From assembly GCA_023269825.1 (NCBI GenBank), contig JAGDWI010000001.1, positions 182,492 through 246,491 on the forward strand: a stretch of DNA of 64,000 nucleotides. The letters run 5' to 3'. Shown in pieces: positions 45,066-54,418 of the stretch (positions within the stretch are counted from its first letter, which is position 1; each line of letters begins with the position of its first letter). A program made the position numbers and the translations under genes. Below the pieces are notes generated by a model that worked only from the letters and a program-made list of their open reading frames with translations, was not told the origin of the DNA and searched no databases. The DNA comes from Desulfurococcaceae archaeon (lineage in GTDB: Archaea; Thermoproteota; Thermoprotei_A; Sulfolobales; Desulfurococcaceae).

Positions 45066-45461
45066 GTGGTTTTAGCTCACGGATTATTGGTGAGGGTGAA
45101 CGCTTCATTTGAAAGAGTTATAGACGTGTTTAAACCAGGTAGAGAGTTCTCTAATGTATATTTTGAAGTATTAAAAACAAGGCCTAGGATCGCAATTGCC
45201 GTGGGGGAAAAATACTTCTTTAGAGCTGGGAATTACTTAACTGTAACAATGATACTTATCGAAGAAGATCGTTCAACACTTGTGAAAGCTATTGCCACGG
45301 GCGGGAGGAGGGGTTTAATGGATTTCTTTGATCTGGGCTCATCGAGAGACTATGCGCGTGAATCAATTAATAATATTTGTGCGTTGACTCGGGCGACGTG
45401 CGAAGTGTTGAGGGAGGTAGAGTACCTTGATGCATCTAAATCGGAACTTCTTAAAACATAG
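45066..45461 (+). CDS. Small conserved-looking protein, unknown
   Basis: 131 residues, alpha/beta in pattern: LAHGLLVRVNASFERVIDVFK, RIAIAVGEKYFFRAGNYLTVTMILIEE, VKAIATGGRRGLMDFFDLGSSRDYARES. The KYFFRAGNYLTVT - GGRRG order recalls DUF6054-type proteins, but this is a weak memory match. No membrane helix or signal. GTG 45057 opens the frame; AGGTG six bases before GTG 45066 favours the latter. A 21-codon ORF follows directly at 45469 with GGTG in front. Confidence 0.55.
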   Translation: MVLAHGLLVRVNASFERVIDVFKPGREFSNVYFEVLKTRPRIAIAVGEKYFFRAGNYLTVTMILIEEDRSTLVKAIATGGRRGLMDFFDLGSSRDYARESINNICALTRATCEVLREVEYLDASKSELLKT

Positions 45462-45650
45462 GTGATCTATGGAGAAACATGGTATACTTTTAGGCGAAGT
45501 TCCTGTGTTTGCAAAATGCGGGTTTCGAATGTAATGTGGAAAATTAAGCTAATTCAATTTGATCGTGTATGGAGCGTGGGTAATTTATTGTTTTATATGG
45601 TTTAAAAACTTATAAACACCGAGATTTAACAATTATAGCGGTGTAAACTA

Positions 45651-46427
45651 TTGAAAATAACTAGAACAATCATTATAGCTCTATTAGTGATATTAGTTGT
45701 AGTTGTTGGCCTATTAGTTTATTATCTCTACGTGCAGCCTACAACCGTTAAGAGAGTTCTAAGAGTAGGCACTAGCCCGGATTTCCCGCCTTTTGAATTC
45801 ATAAATGAAACAACTAATGAAATCGTTGGAATAGACATAGATCTTGTTAAATTAGTTGCGCAGAAAATAGGTTACGAAGTCGAAATCGTACCAATAGATT
45901 TCGATGGGTTAATACCTGCTCTACAAGCTGGTCAAATAGACATTGTTGCATCAGGTATGACTATCACAGAGGATCGCTCCAAAGTAGTGGATTTCTCTAT
46001 ACCCTACTGGGAGGCGAATCAAGCCATATTGATTGTTAAAGGCAGTCAATTCAAACCAAGGGGTTTAGAAGATCTTAATGGGAAAGTAGTTGGCGTCCAA
46101 ACAGGTACAACTGCAGAGGAGTTGGTAACAAAGTACATTAATGAAACAAGTGCGAATATCCAAGTGAAAAGTTACACTAGTTATATTTTAGCTACTCAAG
46201 ACCTATTGAATGGGAGAATAGATGTAGTAATAGTTGATGAACCAGTTGCTCGAGCACTACAGAGAACATATAACGTGGAGACTTCTGCAACCATAGAGAC
46301 TGGGGAGAGATATGGTTTCGCAGTTAGAAAAGGGAACACCGAGTTACTGAGTGCAATAAACAAAGCTCTCAGCGAAATACTGAGTAGTCAGGAATGGATT
46401 AATATTATCTCAAAGTACACGGGCTGA
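45651..46427 (+). CDS. Polar amino acid ABC transporter substrate-binding protein
   Basis: 258 residues. An N-terminal membrane helix (7-27) anchors a type 3 periplasmic-binding fold: LRVGTSPDFPPFEFINE, IVGIDIDLVKLVAQKIGYEVEIVPIDFDGLIPALQAGQIDIVASGMTIT, and VVGVQTGTTAEELV. This is the binding lobe for basic or polar amino acids. TTG 45651 has GGTG seven bases upstream and a TATA box near 45607-45614. First of a four-gene importer operon. Confidence 0.92.
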   Translation: MKITRTIIIALLVILVVVVGLLVYYLYVQPTTVKRVLRVGTSPDFPPFEFINETTNEIVGIDIDLVKLVAQKIGYEVEIVPIDFDGLIPALQAGQIDIVASGMTITEDRSKVVDFSIPYWEANQAILIVKGSQFKPRGLEDLNGKVVGVQTGTTAEELVTKYINETSANIQVKSYTSYILATQDLLNGRIDVVIVDEPVARALQRTYNVETSATIETGERYGFAVRKGNTELLSAINKALSEILSSQEWINIISKYTG

Positions 46428-46431
46428 ACAA

Positions 46432-47097
46432 ATGAACTCCATTGAACAATTATTAACAGCACTTATTATCATAGTACGATACGGGCTAAGTAACTCGATA
46501 CTGGTATCTACACTAGCTTTTTTTCTCGGATTAATCCTCGGCCTTATTTTCGTGTTTATAGAGGTGCTTGGAGGACGTTTGGCTTCTTGGACAGTAAACT
46601 TACTGGTAGTAATACTTAGAGGTATACCGCCTGTTCTACTATTATTCATTATCTTCTATGGTTTACCATCTATAGGTATTAGCTTGAACAACGTGGTTTC
46701 AGCTATAATAGGGTTAGGGCTTATAAGTGGTGCTTATCAGTCTCAAATACTGAGATCATCTATTCAAGCAGTAGCAGCGAGACAGATGGAGGCTGCACTC
46801 TCAATAGGTTTAAGCAAGTGGAGTGCTTATACATCAGTTATATTTCCACAAGCATTGAGATTATCGTTGCCTGGATTAGTGAACGAATACACTATTATAT
46901 TGAAGGATTCTAGCTTAGCGTACGCTATAGGAGTAGTTGAAGCATTTACTCAGGCAGTTCACATTGCTCAAGCTAGATTCGAGTACTTTACTCCATTATT
47001 AGCAGTTGCCTTACTTTACTTAGCGATATGTTTCTCCTTGTCTCAAGTCGTGAACTATATATACTTAAAGCTAAGGGTGCTTGGTTATGGGCAGTGA
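46432..47097 (+). CDS. Polar amino acid ABC transporter permease 1
   Basis: 221 residues, five helices, HisM/GlnP type. ILRGIPPVLLLFIIFYGLP and the ATPase-contact EAA loop EAALSIGLSKWSAYTSVIFPQALRLSLPGLVNEY are present. Starts four bases after the binding-protein stop. The ATPase gene overlaps its end. Probably pairs with permease 2 at 47848 as a heterodimer, or the two serve as alternative membrane parts. Confidence 0.92.
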   Translation: MNSIEQLLTALIIIVRYGLSNSILVSTLAFFLGLILGLIFVFIEVLGGRLASWTVNLLVVILRGIPPVLLLFIIFYGLPSIGISLNNVVSAIIGLGLISGAYQSQILRSSIQAVAARQMEAALSIGLSKWSAYTSVIFPQALRLSLPGLVNEYTIILKDSSLAYAIGVVEAFTQAVHIAQARFEYFTPLLAVALLYLAICFSLSQVVNYIYLKLRVLGYGQ

Positions 47098-47845
47098 TAA
47101 ACTCCTATTTATCGAGGATTTACACAAGTATTATGGTAAACACCACGTGTTGAAGGGAGTAAATCTCGCCGTAAACGAAGGGGAATCAGTGGTTATTATT
47201 GGTCCATCAGGTTCAGGTAAATCCACACTGCTGCGGTGCATAAACCTGCTTGTTAAACCAGATAAGGGTAGAATAGTTTTTGACAACGAGGAAATAACTA
47301 CAGGTAAAATTGACGTTAGAAGAGTTAGAGAAAAAATAGGTTTCGTATTCCAACACTTTAATCTATTCTTGCATTTAACAGCAATAGAGAACGTTATGTT
47401 AGGGTTGATAAAAGTGAAGAATTATCCTAGAGAGAAAGCGAGAAGAATTGCTGAAGAAGCACTTTTATCCGTAGGGATAACGGAAGAGCTTTGGAACAAG
47501 TACCCAGCGCAATTAAGTGGTGGACAACAGCAGAGAGTAGCGATAGCGAGAGCTATAGCAATGGAACCAAAACTACTATTATTCGATGAACCAACATCTG
47601 CACTAGACCCTGAACTCATAGGTGAAGTACTCAAAGTTATGGAGAAACTAGCTAATGAGGGGAGAACAATGATTGTTGTCACGCATGAAATAGGCTTCGC
47701 TCTTAAAGCTGCTGATAGGGTGGTTTTCTTCGATGATGGAAAAATCATCGAAGAAGGTTCCCCAGAGCAAGTTATTTTAAACCCGAAAACTGAGAGAGCT
47801 AGGAGATTTCTATTTAGTATAAGGGAACTCTACAGGCTTGAGTAA
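47087..47845 (+). CDS. Polar amino acid ABC transporter ATP-binding protein
   Basis: 252 residues, GlnQ/HisP type. Walker A IGPSGSGKST, Q-loop FVFQHFNLFLHLTAIENV, signature LSGGQQQRVAIARA, Walker B LLLFDEPTSALDPE, H-loop VVTHE. TTG 47081 opens the frame, but AGGGTG seven bases before ATG 47087 fits better. Lies between the two permease genes of the same operon. Confidence 0.94.
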   Translation: MGSDKLLFIEDLHKYYGKHHVLKGVNLAVNEGESVVIIGPSGSGKSTLLRCINLLVKPDKGRIVFDNEEITTGKIDVRRVREKIGFVFQHFNLFLHLTAIENVMLGLIKVKNYPREKARRIAEEALLSVGITEELWNKYPAQLSGGQQQRVAIARAIAMEPKLLLFDEPTSALDPELIGEVLKVMEKLANEGRTMIVVTHEIGFALKAADRVVFFDDGKIIEEGSPEQVILNPKTERARRFLFSIRELYRLE

Positions 47846-47847
47846 TC

Positions 47848-48534
47848 ATGGGATTCGCTGAGGAGATAGTTTACCTGGTTTCAACGTATGGAGTAAGCTT
47901 ATTTAACGCTATGTTGTTAACTCTCGAAATCACCTCTATAGGTTTCACTCTCGGAGTACTATTAGGGTTACCGATTTCACTGGGGAGAGTTTACGGGCCT
48001 CTACCACTTAAAGCATTACTCGCAGCATACATCGAGTTGATTCGTGGAACCCCTATGATTGTTCAATTATTCTTCATATATTACGCTTTACCATTAGTAG
48101 GTATTAAACTAGATGCATTCACAGCGAGCATTATAGCTATAGGATTAAACTCAGCTGCTTACCAAGCTGAGTACTTTAGAATGGCGTTTGGAGCTGTTCC
48201 ACGTGAACAATGGGAGGCGGCATTATCAATTGGTTTAAGCAAATGGAGCACGATTACAAACGTGATTATTCCGCAGGGTGTTAGAATAGCTATACCAGCT
48301 CTCACCAACGAATTAATTTATTTACTGAAATATAGTTCAATAGCGTACTTCGTAACAGTGCCGGAAACAGTGTACGTTAGTAAAGTAATAGGTGCAAAAA
48401 CACTGCTACATATACAAATATACACTATAACCGCAGTTTTCTACATATTGGTTGCTGTAGTATTAACGAAGTCTGCGAAGAAGCTCGAGGAAAGAGTATC
48501 TATACCAGGGCTCGTGGTTAAAGGGAGGATTTAG
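47848..48534 (+). CDS. Polar amino acid ABC transporter permease 2
   Basis: 228 residues, same family as permease 1: IELIRGTPMIVQLFFIYYALP and the loop EAALSIGLSKWSTITNVIIPQGVRIAIPAL, nearly identical to its partner in the coupling region. Begins two bases after the ATPase stop. Last gene of the importer operon. Confidence 0.92.
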   Translation: MGFAEEIVYLVSTYGVSLFNAMLLTLEITSIGFTLGVLLGLPISLGRVYGPLPLKALLAAYIELIRGTPMIVQLFFIYYALPLVGIKLDAFTASIIAIGLNSAAYQAEYFRMAFGAVPREQWEAALSIGLSKWSTITNVIIPQGVRIAIPALTNELIYLLKYSSIAYFVTVPETVYVSKVIGAKTLLHIQIYTITAVFYILVAVVLTKSAKKLEERVSIPGLVVKGRI

Positions 48535-48667
48535 TGATCACATAGTTATCTCTAGAGCAAGCAATGAACAACTTGTTTTCAACGGTATAATATTACGGGC
48601 TATCAATAACTCAACTCGAAAAACACTATTCAAAACTCCCTGCTTAGTTTCTGTTAACTTAACAGAG

Positions 48668-49078
48668 TTAATAATTTCTACAGTTATCTAACATTAACTC
48701 ATATGCTTCACGTAGTTTATCAAACCATTTTAGTGCTTCCTCTAAGAGCTCTAGTTCACCTTCACTTAAATCATTTGTAGCTCGCGAATCTATAGCTACA
48801 AATGTAATTATAAAACTAGCAAGAATAATGGCTGAGATAGCGTTAATTAAGGGCGAGGCTTTGCTCATTACACGCGTCACAGTCATTAAGGGTAAACTCA
48901 GCAATGAGGCTGAAACAATGTCCTCTGATAAGAGTTTACTCGGTTGCCCAGATCTAAGCTCGTTTATTTTCTGCTCTATTAAATCTATTATTTTTAAGAC
49001 CTCAAGGTACTTTACGTGTATGAGATAACATAGATCACAGTTATCCCTATCAATGCATGACTCCGCATCAATAGACAT
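48668..49078 (-). CDS. Small membrane protein with Cys cluster, unknown
   Basis: 136 residues. The first 20 hold four cysteine-region residues (SCIDRDNCDLCYL), followed by a helix, two hydrophobic segments (about 55-70 and 80-96) and a charged C-terminal helix with a last Cys. ATG 49078 has GGTGAT seven bases upstream, so it is likely expressed. No family recognised. It lies alone between the amino acid importer and purB. Confidence 0.5.
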   Translation of the reverse strand: MSIDAESCIDRDNCDLCYLIHVKYLEVLKIIDLIEQKINELRSGQPSKLLSEDIVSASLLSLPLMTVTRVMSKASPLINAISAIILASFIITFVAIDSRATNDLSEGELELLEEALKWFDKLREAYELMLDNCRNY

Positions 49079-49222
49079 TTAATTTATCACCATTAGTTTT
49101 ATTCGCTGATTAAACATATTTAAGAAGCAGGTGTCAACGACTGTTTATTGTAACTAGTTCATCTAGTAGGAGATTTACACGTTTACTATTAAACGCGGTA
49201 TTGAAATACCTTGCTTTAATTT

Positions 49223-50584
49223 TCAATTACTGCATTTACTTGGAGAAGCTTCAGAAACAGTTCTTTGAGCATAGTTCAATGCGCGTTCAATTAGTTTCTT
49301 AGTGTTCCTTGTAGCGTACTCAGGGTTTAATGTGCTCCGTAATTCGCCCTCAGTGAAGTAACTGGATAAATCAGGGTCTCTTAGTATTGCTTCAACTAAG
49401 TCTTCTCCATGAAGGTTCTCAACTATCTTTTTTACTTTCATATATGCTTCATGCCTAGCCCAGCCTTTCTCAACGAGTTTTGCAACAACTAGTTCACTGT
49501 ACACTGCTCCACGCGTGAGATCTAAGTTAAATCTAGCTTTTTCCTCATCAATTCTAATAACTGAGAGCAACTTGATTGTGTCTTCGAGCATTTGGTCAAC
49601 TGTGAGGAGTATATGAGGTATAACTACTCTCTCACTTGAACTATTCGTTAAATCTCTCTCGTGCATTAAAACTATGTTCTCCAGAGCAGCGGCTACTAGG
49701 CTACGAGCCACCTTAGCAAGCCCAGATATTCTCTCCGCTGTTACAGGGTTTCTTTTATGCGGCATAACGCTGCTTCCAACTCTCTCCACTGCTTCATATA
49801 CTTCACTTATCTCTGTTCTAGAAAGCTCTCTAACCTCTAATGCTAACCTATCGAGTTGTGATGCAAGTATTGCGAGAGCCGCCGCTAATTCCGCGAAGCC
49901 ATCTCTCGGCGCAACTTGAGTTGTTATTTGGTGTGGTTCAAGACAAAGTTCTCTTCCAACATGTTCTTCAATTAAGAATCCTTTATCACCCCACGAGGCC
50001 ATTGTGCCCACTGAGCCACTCATTTTTAGTCTCACAAGTCTTTTCTCTAGTTCAACGAGTCTCTCGTAGCTTCTGGAGAACTCGTATACGTAGTTAGCGA
50101 ACTTAAAACCGAACGTGATTGGTAACGCGTGTTGACCATGTGTTCTCCCAATTACATATGTATCAGCGTGTTCCAATGCGAGCTTCCCGGTTTTCTCAAT
50201 AACGTTCTTAAGTTTTCTCCTGATGATGTTTAGTGCGTCGCGCAATATTAGAGCCCAAGCAGTATCCACAATATCGTAGCTCGTTGCGCCTAAATGCACG
50301 TATTTACCGCATTCACCGCATTTTTCTCCCAGTATGAAAGATAATGCGGCGATGTCGTGGCCTATCACGGCCTCTCTCCGGTAGATCTCCATGGGGTCTA
50401 TTTCATTAGCACACTTCTCGACCTCTAAGAAGCATTGACTTGGAGCAATCCCAGCTTCTCCAAGTGCTTTTAAAAGAGCTACTTCTACTCTAATATAATT
50501 CTTCACGATGTTCTCAACAGTGAATAATCTCCTTAATTCCGGTGAACCATACCTCCAGTTGAAAACACATACGTTACCAATCAT
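49223..50584 (-). CDS. purB: Adenylosuccinate lyase
   Basis: 453 residues of the fumarase/aspartase superfamily. Splits SAICAR to AICAR and adenylosuccinate to AMP, releasing fumarate. Marks: HLGATSYDIVDT, GRTHGQHALPITFG with the catalytic His, and the flexible loop GSSVMPHKRNPVTAE with the catalytic Ser. GTG 50593 opens the frame, but AGGTGG five bases before ATG 50584 sets the start. Third gene of the purA - FAD oxidoreductase - purB operon, nine bases after the second. Confidence 0.95.
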   Translation of the reverse strand: MIGNVCVFNWRYGSPELRRLFTVENIVKNYIRVEVALLKALGEAGIAPSQCFLEVEKCANEIDPMEIYRREAVIGHDIAALSFILGEKCGECGKYVHLGATSYDIVDTAWALILRDALNIIRRKLKNVIEKTGKLALEHADTYVIGRTHGQHALPITFGFKFANYVYEFSRSYERLVELEKRLVRLKMSGSVGTMASWGDKGFLIEEHVGRELCLEPHQITTQVAPRDGFAELAAALAILASQLDRLALEVRELSRTEISEVYEAVERVGSSVMPHKRNPVTAERISGLAKVARSLVAAALENIVLMHERDLTNSSSERVVIPHILLTVDQMLEDTIKLLSVIRIDEEKARFNLDLTRGAVYSELVVAKLVEKGWARHEAYMKVKKIVENLHGEDLVEAILRDPDLSSYFTEGELRSTLNPEYATRNTKKLIERALNYAQRTVSEASPSKCSN

Positions 50585-50593
50585 TCCTACCAC

Positions 50594-52012
50594 CTATAGA
50601 TTTGCAGCGATACCTCTCGCAGCTAAAACACCGGTGGCAGCTGCGATGTTGATGCCTCGAGATAAACCTGCTCCATCGCCAGCTACGTGGATTCCACGAA
50701 CGTTTGTCTCGAAATTATGGTTTATTTTAGCTTTCACACTGTAGTACTTTATCTCTGGGGCGTAGAGAAGTGTCTGTGGTGAAGCAACACCTGGGTAAAC
50801 AACATCTAGTCTATTCAATGCTTCAATGATGTTTTCAACTACTCTATGAGGCAAAGCAAGGCTAATATCCCCTGGTGTAACATCTCTAAGTGTGGGTGTT
50901 ATAACGCTCCTCATTATTCGCTCCCATGTACTCCTTCTTCCTTTCTCTAAGTCTCCGAGTCTCTGCACTATTGGTCTCCCGATTCCGAGTTTAGTGGCCA
51001 TAACTGCTATGGATTTACCGAGTTCTAGGACATCTGTGTATGGCATAGTTAACTTGAGAGTTACGAGTAATGCGAAATTCGTGTTCTTAGATTTGGTTTC
51101 CCTGTAGGTTTCACCGTTAACTCCAACAGTTCCATCATCATAGTACTCTTTTAGAACAAATCCTTGAGGATTAGTGCAAAATGTTCTAACCATGTCATCG
51201 TACGACTTCGTGTACAAGATTATCTTAGGGTCATAGTTCACGCTTGTAATATGCTCAGTCACATAGTAAGGTACTTCAACGCGGACACCTATGTCAAGTG
51301 GCCCGGGTTCAACTTCTATTCCAAGTTTATCAGATATGTTCTTGAACCAGTGTGCTCCCCCACGACCAGGAGATAATAGGATTCTACGGGCGTAGAATTC
51401 TCCCCTACTTGTTTCAACTCTAAATAATCCTTGATCCCTGTTTATGTTGTAAACAGTTGTGAAAGTGTGTATTTCAACATGGTTTTCCTCCAGGAATTTA
51501 ACTATGTTTTCCACTACTTTGATCACGTTCTCTGTTCCCAGGACTCTTTGAGGAGTAGGTATGAATTTAGCTCCAGCTTTCGCTGCCAATCTCTCAATGG
51601 ATTTCACTCTCTTTGGATCTGGTTCTATGAGTGTTTCGCTTGGTGCACCGAACTCAACTATTAACTTATCAATATACCTTACTATCTCCTCAGCTTTCTC
51701 CCAGCTACTAAGTAGCTTATCCAGGTCTCCTCCCACATCTGGTCTAAGGTTCACTATTCCACTGCTAAACGTCCCCGCGCCACCTATACCGTAGAGTATG
51801 TGGCATATTTTACAGGCCCCACACCCTCCTACGTCTCTATTATATATTGGTCTTAACGCGCCTAGAGTTAGAGGACAGCGTCTCTCATTTACCTTGCCTC
51901 CCTTATCAATTAAGGCTACTCTTAGTTTTCCACTAGTTAATTTAACTAGTTCGACAGCAGCAAATAATCCAGCTGGGCCTCCACCAACTATGATTACATC
52001 GAACTCTCTCAA
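50594..52012 (-). CDS. FAD-dependent dehydrogenase (COG2509-like) within the pur operon
   Basis: 472 residues. The dinucleotide fold VIIVGGGPAGLFAAVEL opens the protein; RRCPLTLG, then GGCGACKICHILYGIGGAGTFSSG carries four Cys in a C-P...C-x2-C-x2-C pattern found in this group; the FAD-closing GIHVAGDGAGLSRGINIAAATGV ends it. The substrate and electron partner are unknown. TTG 52012 overlaps the purA stop as TTGA and purB follows nine bases later, so the three are co-made; the link to AMP synthesis (perhaps the fumarate or redox side) is inference only. Confidence 0.8.
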   Translation of the reverse strand: MREFDVIIVGGGPAGLFAAVELVKLTSGKLRVALIDKGGKVNERRCPLTLGALRPIYNRDVGGCGACKICHILYGIGGAGTFSSGIVNLRPDVGGDLDKLLSSWEKAEEIVRYIDKLIVEFGAPSETLIEPDPKRVKSIERLAAKAGAKFIPTPQRVLGTENVIKVVENIVKFLEENHVEIHTFTTVYNINRDQGLFRVETSRGEFYARRILLSPGRGGAHWFKNISDKLGIEVEPGPLDIGVRVEVPYYVTEHITSVNYDPKIILYTKSYDDMVRTFCTNPQGFVLKEYYDDGTVGVNGETYRETKSKNTNFALLVTLKLTMPYTDVLELGKSIAVMATKLGIGRPIVQRLGDLEKGRRSTWERIMRSVITPTLRDVTPGDISLALPHRVVENIIEALNRLDVVYPGVASPQTLLYAPEIKYYSVKAKINHNFETNVRGIHVAGDGAGLSRGINIAAATGVLAARGIAANL

Positions 52013-53022
52013 AGCTCCATCCCCAACTCTCTTGTTCTATCTACTATTTCCTCGACTTCTTCTCCTGTTCCAATGAGAGTTACAGGGATCTTTAATACGG
52101 ATTCTATTTCCTCAATCCACTTCTTAGCCTCTGATGGTAGTTTATCCCATGATCTAACTCCTTTAACTTCCGGGAATAAAGCATCTAGTTTAGTTAACGC
52201 TATTTGAGTAGCTGAGTTTAACATAATTGATTTTCTGGCTAACTCGAAGTTGAATGGTGCTACTCGCCTCGGTCTCCCGGTAACTGTACCCTTCTCAATC
52301 CATCCTCGTTTAACTGCTTCCTCATAGTTTAGTTCACCATCTAGTGGCCCCTCTCCTACTCTAGTAACGTAGGCCTTGAAGACAACTATCACCTCGCTCA
52401 CTCTCTTAGGGCCTATGCCGGCCTCGGATAGTAAAGCTGGGGCAGTTGTATCCCTACTTGTTACATAGGGGTATGTTCCATGATACAGGGAGAGAAATGT
52501 TCCCTGAGTCCCCTCAACTAGAACTTTTTCACCTCGATCCAGTGCTTTATTAAGTATGAATGGGGCATCGCATAAATATTTTTCTAGTTCTTTGAAATCT
52601 CTTGCTAACCTAAGTCTCCTGAGAACTCTGTCAGACATTGCAGCCCCAACCCCTTGGAACGTTGAACCAATAGATGCTAAAACCGAATCGCTTCTCTCAC
52701 GTTCAACGTGTATTGCCTCAATAATACCAGTGTTGTAATCAACCATTACCCTGTTCTCAACTCCAAGCTCTTTGACTTCATTAAAGAATACATCTAGTCT
52801 AATTAATGCTCCAGGAGGAATAATCAACTTCGTTTTCTCATTAACGAATCCAGCTGATACTACTCGTAACTTAAATTTCCTACTACGAAAAACCACAGTG
52901 TGCCCTGCGTTAATAGCACCCGTTCTCACAGCGTAATCGTAGCTCTTTGCTAGAGATACATAAGCCGATATTTTACCTTTACCTTCATCCCCGAAGAATC
53001 CTCCAACAATTAACGTCAACAA
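52009..53022 (-). CDS. purA: Adenylosuccinate synthetase, short archaeal form
   Basis: 337 residues, about 90 shorter than bacterial PurA, as in other hyperthermophilic archaea. GFFGDEGKGKISAYVS is the GTP loop with the catalytic Asp; NAGHTVVF holds the catalytic His; VEGTQGTFLSLYHGTYPYVTSRDTT is the IMP site; TGRPRRVAPFN and LTKLDALF close the base-binding part. Makes adenylosuccinate from IMP and Asp. Two TTG codons (53022, 53019) follow AGGTGAT; the first is given. Heads the purA-FAD-purB operon. Confidence 0.94.
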   Translation of the reverse strand: MLTLIVGGFFGDEGKGKISAYVSLAKSYDYAVRTGAINAGHTVVFRSRKFKLRVVSAGFVNEKTKLIIPPGALIRLDVFFNEVKELGVENRVMVDYNTGIIEAIHVERERSDSVLASIGSTFQGVGAAMSDRVLRRLRLARDFKELEKYLCDAPFILNKALDRGEKVLVEGTQGTFLSLYHGTYPYVTSRDTTAPALLSEAGIGPKRVSEVIVVFKAYVTRVGEGPLDGELNYEEAVKRGWIEKGTVTGRPRRVAPFNFELARKSIMLNSATQIALTKLDALFPEVKGVRSWDKLPSEAKKWIEEIESVLKIPVTLIGTGEEVEEIVDRTRELGMEL

Positions 53023-53168
53023 CGGGCGATCACCTCTCTTTTACTCACACCCAGATAACATTTATCAACGCAGAATAAAAGTATTTATCGAGTTAGATTA
53101 CTCATTGCTAAGAGCATTAAATTGAAGAAGTCGCGAACCCAATAATGGGACCATGAGGTGCTTTATGA

Positions 53169-53414
53169 GTGAAGGAAACGGATACTGAGAGAATTATTAA
53201 GCAAATACTCTCTAGAAGGGATCCCTTCGGTTACTTCATAGTTGTCGCTGTCAATAGTGTTGAATCGAGAAAAATAATAGATAAGTATACTCGAGACGGG
53301 TCAATCATAGTTGAGTACGTGGGTGACGTGATCATTATTCGCGGGAAATCCAGGAGAATGCTAGAGGATTTAGCACGTGATCTTATTGTAAGAAATTTGT
53401 TAGCTGAACTATAG
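53169..53414 (+). CDS. Small alpha/beta protein, unknown
   Basis: 81 residues, no membrane part: a basic helix (TERIIKQILSRRDP), a strand (YFIVVAVNS), a helix (VESRKIIDKYTRDG), a hairpin (SIIVEYVGDVIIIRGKS) and a final helix (RRMLEDLARDLIVRNLLAEL). It could bind nucleic acid, but no family is recognised. GTG 53169 has GAGGTG eight bases upstream. Divergent from purA and convergent with dppF. Confidence 0.6.
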   Translation: MKETDTERIIKQILSRRDPFGYFIVVAVNSVESRKIIDKYTRDGSIIVEYVGDVIIIRGKSRRMLEDLARDLIVRNLLAEL

Positions 53415-53446
53415 TTTCAGGCATTATTTACCGTGGATCAAAGCTT

Positions 53447-54412
53447 TTACTTGTAGTATAACCAGCATTTAACAGATCTCCCATTTCCAACTTCTATTAA
53501 CGGCGGTTCCCTCGACTTGCATTCTTCGAGTACAAGTGGGCATCTTGGATGTAAGCGGCAGCCGCGCGGCGGGTTAGCAGGATCACCGATTTCCCCTTTC
53601 AAATACACCTTCTCGAGACCTATTTGACTACTTATAAGTGGTATTGCGCTGAGTAAAGCCTTCGTGTAGGGGTGTAAAGGCTCCTTTATGACTTGTTCAA
53701 CTGATCCTTCTTCAACTAATTGCGCTAAGTACATAACACCTATCCTATTAGCTATTAGGCTCAGTAGAGCGATATCGTGCGTTATGAATAATATTGATTG
53801 ATCATACTTCTCCCGGAAGTCCAGTAGAAGCTTTATTACCGATGTCCTTATAGAAGCGTCAAGATTACTTGTTGGCTCATCGGCTACTATGTACTTTGGT
53901 CTCAGAATCATTGCTCTGGCGATAACAGCTCTTTGGAGTTGTCCACCGCTTAGCTCCATAGGTCTTCTATCCATGAAATCCTCGGGTGGGATAAGTCCAA
54001 CTTCCTCGAGTGCTCTGCACGCCCTGTTAAAGGCCTCCTCCTTACTCGTGTTGAAGTGGACTTGCAATGGTTCAATGAGTGCTTCACCTATTGTTTGAGC
54101 AGGGTTAATGGCGCCGTAGGGGTCTTGAGGTATTAATTGCATTTCTCTTCTTAAAGGCCTGATTACTCTCTCAGGTAAATAAGTAATGTCTTTATTCTCG
54201 AATATCACTTTCCCCTTGACTGGTTTATATAACCTAAGCGATACTCGCCCAAGCGTTGATTTCCCACTACCGCTTTCTCCAACTAACCCATATATTTCTC
54301 CTTTGTTGATTCTAAGGGAAACACGGTCTACTGCTCTCACTTTCTGCTTTCTACCCAATGAACTGGTCTCGAAATCCATAACTACATCTAATAATTCAAC
54401 AATAGTGCTCAA
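53447..54412 (-). CDS. dppF: Oligopeptide/dipeptide ABC transporter ATPase (DppF type)
   Basis: 321 residues. Walker A GESGSGKST, Q-loop QLIPQDPYGAINPAQTIGEALIEPL, signature LSGGQLQRAVIARA, Walker B YIVADEPTSNLD, plus the C-terminal oligopeptide-ABC extension with RGCRLHPRCPLVLEECKSREPP, a Cys pattern that can bind an iron-sulfur cluster in this family. Starts at TTG 54412, six bases after dppD. Last gene of the dppBCDF operon. Confidence 0.92.
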   Translation of the reverse strand: MSTIVELLDVVMDFETSSLGRKQKVRAVDRVSLRINKGEIYGLVGESGSGKSTLGRVSLRLYKPVKGKVIFENKDITYLPERVIRPLRREMQLIPQDPYGAINPAQTIGEALIEPLQVHFNTSKEEAFNRACRALEEVGLIPPEDFMDRRPMELSGGQLQRAVIARAMILRPKYIVADEPTSNLDASIRTSVIKLLLDFREKYDQSILFITHDIALLSLIANRIGVMYLAQLVEEGSVEQVIKEPLHPYTKALLSAIPLISSQIGLEKVYLKGEIGDPANPPRGCRLHPRCPLVLEECKSREPPLIEVGNGRSVKCWLYYK

Positions 54413-54418
54413 TTGTTT

